Assembly: GCA_905221455.1 (NCBI GenBank)
Contig: CAJNDF010000002.1
Coordinates: 186,001-250,000 of the forward strand
Reading direction: 5' to 3'
Origin: a bacterium
Lineage (GTDB): Bacteria; Bacillota; Bacilli; Lactobacillales; Streptococcaceae
Length of the DNA stretch: 64,000 bases
The notes beneath the pieces were generated by a model. It did not search any database and was not told where the DNA came from. It saw only the letters and a program-made list of their open reading frames with translations. The stretch's first letter is position 1, and each line of letters opens with the position of its first letter. Positions 9,918-19,136 of this stretch are shown here, one piece after another. Both the position numbers and the translations under genes were made by a program.

Positions 9918-10487
9918 ATGGAATCAATTTTTGTAAAATTTGCCCAGTATCCGTATATAGAAACGGAGCGTTTATTGCTTAGACCTGTAACTTTGGATGA
10001 TGCGGAAGAAATGTTTGAGTATGCCTCGGACAGAGAAAATACGCGCTACACTTTTCAAATAAATCAAAGTTTGGAAGAAACCAAGAATAACATTGCTCAG
10101 TTCTACTTGGCTAATCCCTTGGGGCGTTGGGGGATCGAATTAAAAGATAATGGCAAGTTTATCGGAACTATTGACTTACACAAGATTGATCCAGTTCTTA
10201 AGAAGGCAGCTATTGGTTACATTATCAATAAAAAATATTGGAATCAAGGTTTGACGACAGAAGCCAATCGTACCGTGATTGAGCTGGCTTTTGAGAAGAT
10301 TGGAATGAACAAGTTGACCGCCCTTCATGATAAGGATAATCCCGCATCTGGCAAGGTCATGGAGAAATCAGGCATGCGCTTTTCCCATGAAGAACCATAT
10401 GCCAGAATGGACAAAAACGAACCAGGACGAATCGTTACAAGAGTTCATTATGTCTTGACCAAGGAAGACTATTTTGCAAATAAATAA
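9918..10487 (+). CDS. GNAT acetyltransferase, RimJ/RimL type
   Basis: A 189-residue acetyl-CoA-dependent N-acetyltransferase. The N-terminal YIETERLLLRPVTLDD is the hallmark of the RimJ/RimL/ribosomal-protein-Ser branch, and the GYIINKKYWNQGLTTEA region with N-P-A-S-G-K-V-M-E-K-S-G near residue 147 forms the acetyl-CoA site. The substrate is unknown. GGAGGAGAAG precedes ATG 9918. It is a single-gene unit ended by the terminator whose T-run leads into the comEA cin-box. Confidence 0.85.
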   Translation: MESIFVKFAQYPYIETERLLLRPVTLDDAEEMFEYASDRENTRYTFQINQSLEETKNNIAQFYLANPLGRWGIELKDNGKFIGTIDLHKIDPVLKKAAIGYIINKKYWNQGLTTEANRTVIELAFEKIGMNKLTALHDKDNPASGKVMEKSGMRFSHEEPYARMDKNEPGRIVTRVHYVLTKEDYFANK

Positions 10488-10488
10488 G

Positions 10489-10518
10489 CAGTTGAGAAGA
10501 AATTTTCAACTGTTTTTT
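10489..10518 (+). terminator. Terminator before comEA
   Basis: CAGTTGA (10489-10495) pairs with TCAACTG (10506-10512), followed by six T. The T-run lies 9 bp before the cin-box and serves as the T-rich tract upstream of it. Confidence 0.88.
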
Positions 10519-10526
10519 CCTCCTCT

Positions 10527-10534
10527 TACGAATA
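10527..10534 (+). promoter_or_regulatory. cin-box (ComX late-competence promoter) of comEA-comEC
   Basis: A perfect TACGAATA, the -10-like element read by the alternative sigma factor ComX in streptococci, with T-rich sequence upstream. It is 20 bp before comEA ATG, giving a leader of roughly 15 nt that contains the ribosome site. Confidence 0.93.
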
Positions 10535-10553
10535 ATCTAAGAGAGGAGAAAAT

Positions 10554-11204
10554 ATGGAAACAATTATCGAGAAAATTAAAGAGTATAAAATCATTGTCAT
10601 CTGTACTGGTCTGGGCTTGCTTGTTGGTGGATTTTTCCTACTAAAACCAGGTTCACAAACACCTGTTAAGGAAACGAATTTACAGGCAGAAGTTGCAGCT
10701 GTTTCAAAGGATTCATCGACCGAAAAGGAAGTGAAACAGGAAGAGAAGGACGAACCTCTTGAACAAGATTTGATCACAGTAGATGTGAAGGGGGCTGTCA
10801 AATCGCCAGGGATTTATGACTTGCCAGTAGGTAGTCGGGTCAATGATGTCGTTCAAAAGGCGGGTGGCTTGACAGAGCAAGCAGACAGCAAGTCACTCAA
10901 TCTCGCTCAGAAAGTTAGTGATGAGGCTCTGGTTTACGTCCCAACTAAGGGAGAAGAAGCAGCAAGTCAGCAGATTGGTTCTGGAACGGCTTCTTCAACG
11001 AGCAAGGAAAAGAAGGTCAATATAAACAAGGCCAGTCTGGAAGAACTCAAGCAGGTCAAGGGTCTGGGTGGCAAACGAGCTCAGGATATTATCGACCATC
11101 GTGAATCAAATGGAAAATTTAAGTCGGTTGATGAACTCAAGAAGGTTTCTGGCATTGGTGCTAAAACCATAGAAAAGCTAAAAGACTATGTTACAGTGGA
11201 TTAA
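10554..11204 (+). CDS. comEA: ComEA competence DNA receptor
   Basis: Membrane-anchored double-stranded DNA receptor for natural transformation. The 216-residue protein has a short cytoplasmic start, one membrane helix (~12-30), a low-complexity linker, an SLBB-type domain (~72-130, with VDVKGAVKSPGIY), and a C-terminal helix-hairpin-helix pair (~150-215: NINKASLEELKQVKGLG and VSGIGAKTIEKLKDY) that binds DNA. ATG 10554 follows AGAGAGGAGA. Expression should be restricted to competence by the cin-box. comEC overlaps its end by 17 bp. Confidence 0.96.
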   Translation: METIIEKIKEYKIIVICTGLGLLVGGFFLLKPGSQTPVKETNLQAEVAAVSKDSSTEKEVKQEEKDEPLEQDLITVDVKGAVKSPGIYDLPVGSRVNDVVQKAGGLTEQADSKSLNLAQKVSDEALVYVPTKGEEAASQQIGSGTASSTSKEKKVNINKASLEELKQVKGLGGKRAQDIIDHRESNGKFKSVDELKKVSGIGAKTIEKLKDYVTVD

Positions 11205-13428
11205 GAATTTCCCCCTTCCCCTAATTTATCTGAGTTTTCTATTGCTTTGGCTTTACTATGCTATTTTCTCAGCATCCTATATCGCACTGCTAGGCTTCGT
11301 TTTTCTGCTGGTCTGTCTCTTTCTCCAATTTCCTTGGAAATCAGCAGGCAGAGTTCTAGTGATTTGTGGAATCTTTGGTTTCTGGTTTCTGTTTCAAAAT
11401 TGGCAACAGAGTCAAGCTGGTCAAAACCTAGCGGATTCTGTTGAAAGGGTAAGGGTTTTGCCTGACACTATTAAGGTCAATGGTGACAGTCTATCCTTTC
11501 GGGGCAAGTCTGATGGACGCATTTTTCAAGTTTATTATAAACTCCAGTCCGAGGAGGAGAAAGAAGCCTTTCAAGCTTTAACAGATCTTCACGAGATAGA
11601 GCTAGAAGGAAAACTTTCAGAACCAGAAGGGCAGAGAAATTTTGGTGGTTTTGATTATCAAGCCTATCTGAAAACTCAGGGAATTTACCAGACACTCAAT
11701 ATTAAAAAAATCCAGTCACTTCAAAAGGTTGGCAGTTGGGATATAGGTGAAAACCTGTCCAGCTTACGTCGAAGGGCTGTAGTTTGGATTAAGACACACT
11801 TTCCAGACCCTATGCGCAATTACATGACAGGTCTTTTATTGGGACATCTGGACACCGACTTTGAGGAGATGAATGAGCTTTATTCCAGTCTAGGAATTAT
11901 CCATCTTTTTGCCTTGTCGGGTATGCAGGTAGGCTTTTTCATGGATGGATTTAAGAAACTTCTCTTGCGATTGGGTTTGACCCAAGAAAAGTTGAAATGG
12001 CTGACTTATCCCTTTTCCCTTATCTATGCAGGCCTGACAGGATTCTCAGCATCGGTCATTCGTAGTCTTTTGCAAAAGCTATTGGCTCAACATGGTGTTA
12101 AGGGCTTAGATAATTTTGCCCTGACTGTGCTTGTCCTCTTTATCATCATGCCCAACTTTTTCTTGACAGCAGGAGGTGTCTTGTCCTGCGCCTATGCTTT
12201 TATCTTGACCATGACCAGCAAAGAAGGAGAGGGCCTCAAGGCTGTTGCTAGAGAAAGTCTAGTCATTTCCTTGGGAATATTGCCCATTCTATCCTTCTAT
12301 TTTGCGGAATTTCAACCATGGTCCATCCTTTTGACCTTTGTCTTTTCCTTTCTATTTGACTTGGTCTTCTTACCACTCTTGTCTATTTTATTTGCCCTTT
12401 CCTTTCTCTATCCAGTCACTCAACTGAACTTTATCTTTGAGTGGTTGGAGGAGATTATTCGCTTGGTATCGCAGCTGGCAAGTAAACCTCTGGTCTTTGG
12501 ACAACCCAATGCATGGCTGTTGATACTACTATTAATTTCTTTGGCTTTGGTCTATGATTTGAGGAAAAACATTAAAAGGCTAATGGTGTTGAGCTTATTG
12601 ATTACAGGTCTCTTTTTCTTGACCAAGTATCCACTGGAAAATGAAATCACTATGCTGGATGTGGGGCAAGGCGAGAGTCTTTTCCTACGGGATGTAACTG
12701 GGAAGACCATTCTCATAGATGTGGGAGGTAAGGTAGAATCTGATAAGAAAATTGAAAAATGGCAAGAAAAGGCGACAACCAGCAATGCCCAGCGAAGTTT
12801 AATTCCTTATCTCAAAAGTCGAGGAGTAGCCAAGGTTGACCAGCTAATTTTGACCAACACAGACAAGGAGCATGTTGGAGACTTGTTGGAGGTGACTAAG
12901 GATTTTCATGTAGGCGAAATTTTAGTGTCAAAAGGCAGTCTGAAACAGAAGGAATTTGTGGCAGAACTACAGGCGACTCAAACCAAGGTGCGTAGTGTGT
13001 CAGTGGGAGAGAATTTGCCAATTTTCGGAAGTCAGTTAGAAGTCCTATATCCAAGGAAAATTGGAGATGGAGGGTATGAAGATTCCCTGGTTCTGTATGG
13101 AAAACTTTTGGATAAGCACTTTCTCTTCACAGGCAATTTGGAGGAAAAAGGAGAGAAGGATTTACTGAAGCACTACCCAGACTTGAAAATGGATGTTTTG
13201 AAAGCTGGTCAACATGGTTCTAAAAATTCAACAAATCCAGTTTTCCTAGAAAAACTCAAACCAGAGATCACTCTCATCTCAGTTGGAAAGAACAATCGAA
13301 CGAAACTCCCCCATCAGGAAACTTTGACACGACTGGAAGGTATCAATAGTAAAGTTTACCGAACTGACCAGCAGGGAGCTATACGGTTTAAAGGGTGGAA
13401 TAGTTGGAAGATTGAAACGGTTGGTTAA
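11188..13428 (+). CDS. comEC: ComEC DNA uptake channel
   Basis: Polytopic membrane channel that passes single-stranded DNA into the cell during transformation. Its 746 residues contain N-terminal membrane helices (~7-60), a soluble OB-like segment, the ComEC/Rec2 core of several helices (~210-490), and a C-terminal metallo-beta-lactamase-like domain (~495-746) with MLDVGQGES, TNTDKEHVGD and GQHGSKNST. The metal motif in TNTDKEHVGD is degenerate compared with the HxHxDH of zinc hydrolases; I cannot say whether it is active. Translation is coupled to comEA. Confidence 0.95.
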   Translation: MLQWIKNFPLPLIYLSFLLLWLYYAIFSASYIALLGFVFLLVCLFLQFPWKSAGRVLVICGIFGFWFLFQNWQQSQAGQNLADSVERVRVLPDTIKVNGDSLSFRGKSDGRIFQVYYKLQSEEEKEAFQALTDLHEIELEGKLSEPEGQRNFGGFDYQAYLKTQGIYQTLNIKKIQSLQKVGSWDIGENLSSLRRRAVVWIKTHFPDPMRNYMTGLLLGHLDTDFEEMNELYSSLGIIHLFALSGMQVGFFMDGFKKLLLRLGLTQEKLKWLTYPFSLIYAGLTGFSASVIRSLLQKLLAQHGVKGLDNFALTVLVLFIIMPNFFLTAGGVLSCAYAFILTMTSKEGEGLKAVARESLVISLGILPILSFYFAEFQPWSILLTFVFSFLFDLVFLPLLSILFALSFLYPVTQLNFIFEWLEEIIRLVSQLASKPLVFGQPNAWLLILLLISLALVYDLRKNIKRLMVLSLLITGLFFLTKYPLENEITMLDVGQGESLFLRDVTGKTILIDVGGKVESDKKIEKWQEKATTSNAQRSLIPYLKSRGVAKVDQLILTNTDKEHVGDLLEVTKDFHVGEILVSKGSLKQKEFVAELQATQTKVRSVSVGENLPIFGSQLEVLYPRKIGDGGYEDSLVLYGKLLDKHFLFTGNLEEKGEKDLLKHYPDLKMDVLKAGQHGSKNSTNPVFLEKLKPEITLISVGKNNRTKLPHQETLTRLEGINSKVYRTDQQGAIRFKGWNSWKIETVG

Positions 13429-13463
13429 TGAGCAGAAACTTTTCAAAAAAATAACTTTTTATC

Positions 13464-13492
13464 TTGACAAGGGCTAGAAAACTTGGTATCAT
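13464..13492 (+). promoter_or_regulatory. Promoter of infC-rpmI-rplT
   Basis: TTGACA (13464-13469) and TATCAT (13487-13492) with an ideal 17-bp spacer. The implied start point is near 13499, giving a leader of about 160 nt. Confidence 0.82.
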
Positions 13493-13498
13493 ATAAAA

Positions 13499-13656
13499 GT
13501 TGAGAAAAGCAGAAGTGAGAGCTTCTCGCCTTGTGACATTAAGTTGCCTGGCCCTACGGATGAAAAGTTTCTAAGAAACGCTATCATAACGTGCGGGCTT
13601 GTATATTTACGAGTCCGCTATTGTTTTTCTCTAATAAAACAAAAGAGGTGAAAACC
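13499..13656 (+). promoter_or_regulatory. Structured leader of infC operon (L20/IF3 autoregulation type)
   Basis: A ~158-nt untranslated leader with several self-complementary parts, e.g. GAGAAAAGC.../GCTTCTC, and a final terminator-like hairpin. Firmicute infC-rpmI-rplT operons are known to be controlled by L20-binding leaders that end in a conditional terminator, and this fits that layout. I did not fold it against the Rfam model. Confidence 0.7.
13593..13628 (+). terminator. Conditional terminator in infC leader
   Basis: GCGGGCTTGT (13593-13602) pairs with ACGAGTCCGC (13609-13618), with G-U pairs, then TATTGTTTTTCT. It lies between promoter and gene, so it acts as an attenuator. An in-frame GTG at 13591 starts in this stem and is an unlikely start codon. 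Confidence 0.75.
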
Positions 13657-14178
13657 ATAGCAAAGCAAGACTTATTCATCAATGATGAGATTCGTGTACG
13701 TGAAGTTCGCTTGATTGGTCTTGAAGGAGAACAGCTAGGCATCAAGCCACTCAGTGAAGCACAAGCTTTGGCTGATAACGCTAATGTTGACCTAGTATTG
13801 ATTCAACCCCAAGCCAAACCGCCTGTTGCAAAGATTATGGACTACGGTAAGTTCAAATTTGAGTACCAGAAGAAGCAAAAAGAACAACGTAAAAAACAAA
13901 GTGTTGTTACTGTAAAAGAAGTTCGTCTAAGTCCAACTATTGACAAGGGTGACTTTGATACAAAACTTCGCAATGCACGCAAATTCCTTGAAAAAGGAAA
14001 TAAAGTTAAGGTATCTATTCGCTTTAAGGGTCGTATGATTACCCATAAAGAGATTGGTGCAAAAGTTTTAGCCGAGTTTGCTGAAGCAACTCAAGATATT
14101 GCCATCATCGAACAACGTGCTAAAATGGATGGACGTCAAATGTTCATGCAATTGGCGCCAGCGACTGACAAAAAATAA
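13657..14178 (+). CDS. infC: Translation initiation factor IF-3 (ATA start)
   Basis: Binds the 30S subunit, prevents premature 50S joining and proofreads the start codon. The mature region [20 protein letters not shown] and the C-terminal [13 protein letters not shown] identify it. I place the start at ATA 13657: AAAGAGGTG lies 6 nt upstream, and the resulting 173 residues equal normal IF-3 length. Rare AUU/AUA starts are a known feature of infC, letting IF-3 repress its own translation. The frame extends 22 codons further to a GTG within the leader terminator, which I reject. Confidence 0.9.
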
Positions 14179-14210
14179 TTGTCAGAAAGTTAAATAAAGG
14201 AGAAAAAATC

Positions 14211-14411
14211 ATGCCAAAACAAAAAACACACCGCGCATCAGCTAAACGTTTCAAACGTACAGGTTCTGGTGGACTTAAACGTTTCCGTGCTTACACTTCT
14301 CACCGTTTCCACGGAAAAACTAAGAAACAACGTCGTCATCTTCGTAAAGCATCTATGGTGCATTCAGGAGATTACAAACGTATCAAAGCAATGCTTACTC
14401 GCTTGAAATAA
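14211..14411 (+). CDS. rpmI: 50S ribosomal protein L35
   Basis: A 66-residue, strongly basic large-subunit protein: [15 protein letters not shown] and [15 protein letters not shown] are diagnostic. AAAGGAG lies upstream of ATG 14211. It is the middle gene of the conserved infC-rpmI-rplT operon, 32 bp after infC and 51 bp before rplT. Confidence 0.98.
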   Translation: MPKQKTHRASAKRFKRTGSGGLKRFRAYTSHRFHGKTKKQRRHLRKASMVHSGDYKRIKAMLTRLK

Positions 14412-14462
14412 TAGCTTGACTGTAAGTAAACAATTCTAGGAAATATTTGGAGGAAATAAAAC

Positions 14463-14822
14463 ATGGCACGTGTTAAAGGTGGCGTTGTATCACGCAAACG
14501 TCGTAAACGTATTCTTAAATTAGCAAAAGGTTACTATGGAGCTAAACACATCTTGTTCCGTACTGCAAAAGAACAAGTAATGAACTCTTACTACTATGCA
14601 TACCGTGACCGTCGTCAGAAAAAACGTGACTTCCGCAAATTGTGGATCACTCGTATCAACGCGGCAGCTCGTATGAACGGACTTTCATACTCACAATTGA
14701 TGCATGGATTGAAATTGGCTGAGATCGAAGTTAACCGTAAAATGCTTGCTGACTTGGCTGTTAACGATGCAGCAGCTTTCACAGCTCTTGCAGATGCAGC
14801 TAAAGCAAAACTTGGTAAATAA
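14463..14822 (+). CDS. rplT: 50S ribosomal protein L20
   Basis: A 119-residue 23S rRNA-binding protein needed for early large-subunit assembly; in Firmicutes it also binds the operon leader to repress it. [20 protein letters not shown] at the start and [13 protein letters not shown] near residue 77 are typical. A TTTGGAGG site precedes ATG 14463. A terminator follows. Confidence 0.98.
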   Translation: MARVKGGVVSRKRRKRILKLAKGYYGAKHILFRTAKEQVMNSYYYAYRDRRQKKRDFRKLWITRINAAARMNGLSYSQLMHGLKLAEIEVNRKMLADLAVNDAAAFTALADAAKAKLGK

Positions 14823-14830
14823 TAACAGAT

Positions 14831-14861
14831 AAGACTGGAACAGGATTGTCCCAGTCTTTTT
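14831..14861 (+). terminator. Terminator after rplT
   Basis: AAGACTGGAACA (14831-14842) pairs with TGTCCCAGTCTT (14847-14858) with one mismatch, then a T-run to 14861. Its tail leads straight into the gloA ribosome site. Confidence 0.88.
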
Positions 14862-14880
14862 GAAAGTAAAGGAGAAAAAT

Positions 14881-15261
14881 ATGGTTTCAAAAATGCTACA
14901 CACTTGCTTGCGAGTAGAAAATCTTGAAAAATCAATTGCATTTTATCAAGATGCTTTTGGTTTTAAAGAATTGCGTCGCAGAGATTTTCCAGATCATGCT
15001 TTCACGATTGTTTATCTAGGTCTTGAGGGTGACGACTATGAGTTGGAGTTGACTTATAACTACGATCACGGTCCTTATGTGGTTGGAGATGGGTTTGCCC
15101 ACATCGCCCTAAGTACACCTGATCTTGAAGCTCTTCATCAAGAGCACAGTGCAAAAGGCTATGAAGTGACTCAGCCAAATGGTCTACCAGGAACTGCACC
15201 TAACTATTACTTTGTCAAAGACCCTGATGGCTACAAAGTCGAAGTCATTCGTGAAAAATAA
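14881..15261 (+). CDS. gloA: Lactoylglutathione lyase (glyoxalase I) family protein
   Basis: Glyoxalase I converts the hemithioacetal of methylglyoxal and thiol into lactoyl-thiol, detoxifying a glycolytic by-product. From ATG 14881 (AAGGAG upstream) it is 126 residues. The four metal ligands are in place: His in LHTCLRV, Glu in YELELTYN, His in FAHIALS, Glu in YKVEVIRE. An in-frame TTG at 14860 overlaps the rplT terminator tail and is not used. The thiol cofactor in this organism cannot be judged from sequence. Confidence 0.9.
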   Translation: MVSKMLHTCLRVENLEKSIAFYQDAFGFKELRRRDFPDHAFTIVYLGLEGDDYELELTYNYDHGPYVVGDGFAHIALSTPDLEALHQEHSAKGYEVTQPNGLPGTAPNYYFVKDPDGYKVEVIREK

Positions 15262-15270
15262 TCTCGTGAG

Positions 15271-15307
15271 GTCAAGTAGAATGTTCGTTTTCTACTTGAC
15301 TTTTTTT
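15271..15307 (+). terminator. Terminator after gloA
   Basis: GTCAAGTAGA (15271-15280) pairs with TCTACTTGAC (15291-15300), then seven T. The 3' arm also contains the TTGACT that works as -35 for the pyr promoter. Confidence 0.9.
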
Positions 15308-15324
15308 AGCTGAAAGAGTATACT
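15296..15324 (+). promoter_or_regulatory. Promoter of pyrK-pyrD
   Basis: TTGACT (15296-15301) and TATACT (15319-15324) with a 17-bp spacer. The -35 is embedded in the gloA terminator stem. Confidence 0.75.
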
Positions 15325-15340
15325 AATAAAAATTTAACCT

Positions 15341-15490
15341 TTAAGGGGAGTCCAGAGAGACTCACAAGGTGTCAGATAAAAGAATAGTACAATTTTCTAG
15401 AGAAGACTTTTTGAGTGTGCTCTCTTGTCTTGTACGATTTTAACTGAGGCCTTGCAATCGCAAGGTCTTTTCTTTGTCTGGTCCCCTTAA
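15341..15490 (+). promoter_or_regulatory. PyrR attenuator leader
   Basis: The conserved PyrR-binding segment AGTCCAGAGAGACT...AAGG lies at 15349-15368. The AGAGAGACTCAC arm can pair with GAGTGTGCTCTCT near 15411-15423. With UMP bound, PyrR stabilises this hairpin and lets the downstream terminator form. In addition, TTAAGGGGA at 15341-15349 can pair with TCCCCTTAA at 15482-15490, beyond the terminator. Confidence 0.88.
15448..15472 (+). terminator. Pyr attenuator terminator
   Basis: GGCCTTGC (15448-15455, with a G-U pair) and GCAAGGTC (15460-15467) form the stem with loop AATC, followed by TTTTCTTT. It is the conditional terminator of the PyrR switch. Confidence 0.85.
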
Positions 15491-15509
15491 AATTTAAGGA
15501 GGAAAAGTC

Positions 15510-17259
<1,750 letters not shown>

Positions 17260-17317
17260 ACTGCAATCAATCTGTTCTTGATTTTTATTAGTTTGTAATG
17301 TTGATTATAGAGAATTT

Positions 17318-17326
17318 TGATATAAT
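17318..17326 (+). promoter_or_regulatory. Extended -10 promoter of lytB
   Basis: TGATATAAT is a perfect extended -10. The start point near 17333 rules out the in-frame ATG at 17330 and supports ATG 17357. Confidence 0.75.
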
Positions 17327-17356
17327 GAAATGAGTAAGAACAGAGGAAGTAAATTA

Positions 17357-19069
17357 ATGAAGAAATTGAGATTTATTTTTTTAGCCCTGCTATTTTTCTT
17401 AGCCAGACCAGAGAGTGCAATGGCTAGTGATGGTACTTGGCAAGGAAAACAATACCTGAAAGCAGACGGCAGTCAAGCAGCGAATGAGTGGGTTTTTGAT
17501 GCTCATTATCAATCTTGGTTTTATATAAAAGCAGATGCTAACTATGCTGAAAATGAATGGCTGAAGCAAGGTGATGATTATTTTTACCTAAAATCTGGTG
17601 GCTATATGGCCAAGTCAGAATGGGTAGAAGACAAGGGAGCCTTCTATTATCTTGACCAAAATGGAAAGATGAAAAGAAATGCCTGGGTGGGTACTTTCTA
17701 TGTTGGTGCAACAGGTGCCAAAGTAATAGAAGATTGGGTCTATGATTCTCAATACGATGCTTGGTTTTATATCAAAGCAGATGGACAGCACGCAGAGAAA
17801 GAATGGCTCCAGATCAAGGGGAAGGACTATTATTTCAAATCCGGTGGTTATTTACTGACAAGTCAGTGGATTGACCAGGCTTATGTGAATTCTAGTGGAG
17901 CTAAAGTACAGAAAGGTTGGCTTTTTGACAAACAATACCAATCTTGGTTTTACATTAATGAAAATGGAAATCATGCTGATAAAGAATGGATTTTTGATAA
18001 TGGTCACTATTATTATCTAAAATCTGGTGGCTATATGGCAGCAAATGAATGGATTTGGGATAAAGAGTCATGGTTTTACCTCAAATCTGATGGCAAAATG
18101 GCTGAAAAAGAGTGGGTATATGATTCTCATAGTCAAGCCTGGTACTACTTCAAATCCGGCGGTTACATGGCAAAAAACGAGACTATTGATGGTTATCAGT
18201 TTGGAAGCGATGGTAAATGGCTTGGAGAAAAAGCTACAAATGAAAATGCAGATTACTATCAAGTAGTGCCTGTCACAGCAAATGTTTATAATGCAGATGG
18301 TGAAAAGCTCTCCTATATATCGCAAGCTAGTGTCGTCTGGCTAGATAAGGATAGAAAAAGTGATGACAAGCGCTTGGCTATTACTGTCTCTGGTTTGTCA
18401 GGCTATATGAAAACAGAAGATTTACAAGCACTAGATGCCAGCAAGGATTTTATCCCTTATTATGAGAGTGATGGACATCGTTTTTATCACTATGTGGCTC
18501 AAAATGCTAGTATCCCAGTAGCTTCTCATGTTTCTGATATGGAAGTAGGCAAGAAATATTATTCGGCAGATGGGTTGCATTTTGATGGTTTTAAGCTTGA
18601 AAATCCCTTCCTTTTCAAAGATTTAACAGAGGCTACAAACTACAGTGCTGAAGACTTGGATAAGGTATTTAGTCTGCTAAACATTAACAATAGCCTCTTA
18701 GAGAACAAGGGGGCTACCTTTAAGGAAGCCGAAGAACATTACCATATCAATGCCCTTTACCTCCTTGCCCATAGTGCCTTAGAAAGCGACTGGGGACGTA
18801 GCAAGATTGCCAAAGATAAGAATAATTTCTTTGGAATTACAGCATATGATACAACGCCTTACCTTTCTGCCAAGACATTTGATGATGTGGATAAGGGAAT
18901 TTTAGGGGCAACCAAGTGGATTAAGGAAAATTATATCGATAGGGGCAGAACCTTCCTTGGAAACAAGGCATCTGGTATGAATGTAGAATATGCCTCAGAC
19001 CCTTATTGGGGCGAAAAAATTGCTAGTGTGATGATGAAAATCAATGAAAAACTAGGTGGCAAAGATTAG
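17357..19069 (+). CDS. lytB: LytB choline-binding cell-separation hydrolase
   Basis: Secreted glucosaminidase-type murein hydrolase that separates daughter cells in choline-containing streptococci. From ATG 17357 (GAGGAAG upstream) it is 570 residues: signal peptide 1-23 (cut after AMA), about a dozen 20-residue choline-binding repeats (~25-291, each with W-x-Y/F and GGY or DG turns), an SH3-like linker region, and a GH73-type catalytic domain (~410-570) with the candidate acid Glu476 in ALESDWG. Pneumococcal LytB as I recall it is about 90-130 residues longer, so repeats appear fewer here. The protein would bind phosphocholine on teichoic acids. Confidence 0.93.
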   Translation: MKKLRFIFLALLFFLARPESAMASDGTWQGKQYLKADGSQAANEWVFDAHYQSWFYIKADANYAENEWLKQGDDYFYLKSGGYMAKSEWVEDKGAFYYLDQNGKMKRNAWVGTFYVGATGAKVIEDWVYDSQYDAWFYIKADGQHAEKEWLQIKGKDYYFKSGGYLLTSQWIDQAYVNSSGAKVQKGWLFDKQYQSWFYINENGNHADKEWIFDNGHYYYLKSGGYMAANEWIWDKESWFYLKSDGKMAEKEWVYDSHSQAWYYFKSGGYMAKNETIDGYQFGSDGKWLGEKATNENADYYQVVPVTANVYNADGEKLSYISQASVVWLDKDRKSDDKRLAITVSGLSGYMKTEDLQALDASKDFIPYYESDGHRFYHYVAQNASIPVASHVSDMEVGKKYYSADGLHFDGFKLENPFLFKDLTEATNYSAEDLDKVFSLLNINNSLLENKGATFKEAEEHYHINALYLLAHSALESDWGRSKIAKDKNNFFGITAYDTTPYLSAKTFDDVDKGILGATKWIKENYIDRGRTFLGNKASGMNVEYASDPYWGEKIASVMMKINEKLGGKD

Positions 19070-19101
19070 TCCTATAATTGGATATGATTTGAGTATAAGC
19101 T

Positions 19102-19136
19102 AAAAATCCTGATTTCAAGTCGAATCAGGATTTTTT
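19102..19136. terminator. Bidirectional terminator between lytB and rqcH
   Basis: AAAAATCCTGATT (19102-19114) pairs with AATCAGGATTTTT (19123-19135). It is A/T-flanked on both sides, so it serves convergent lytB and rqcH. The rqcH stop codon lies inside the hairpin. Confidence 0.9.

Noticed and set aside
13591..13656. 22-codon N-terminal extension of IF-3 from GTG 13591
   Set aside because: It covers the leader terminator and exceeds normal IF-3 length; ATA 13657 has a well-placed ribosome site.
17420..18230. Regularly repeated sequence in lytB, checked as a CRISPR array
   Set aside because: The repeats are in-frame choline-binding motifs with variable DNA, not identical repeats with unique spacers.
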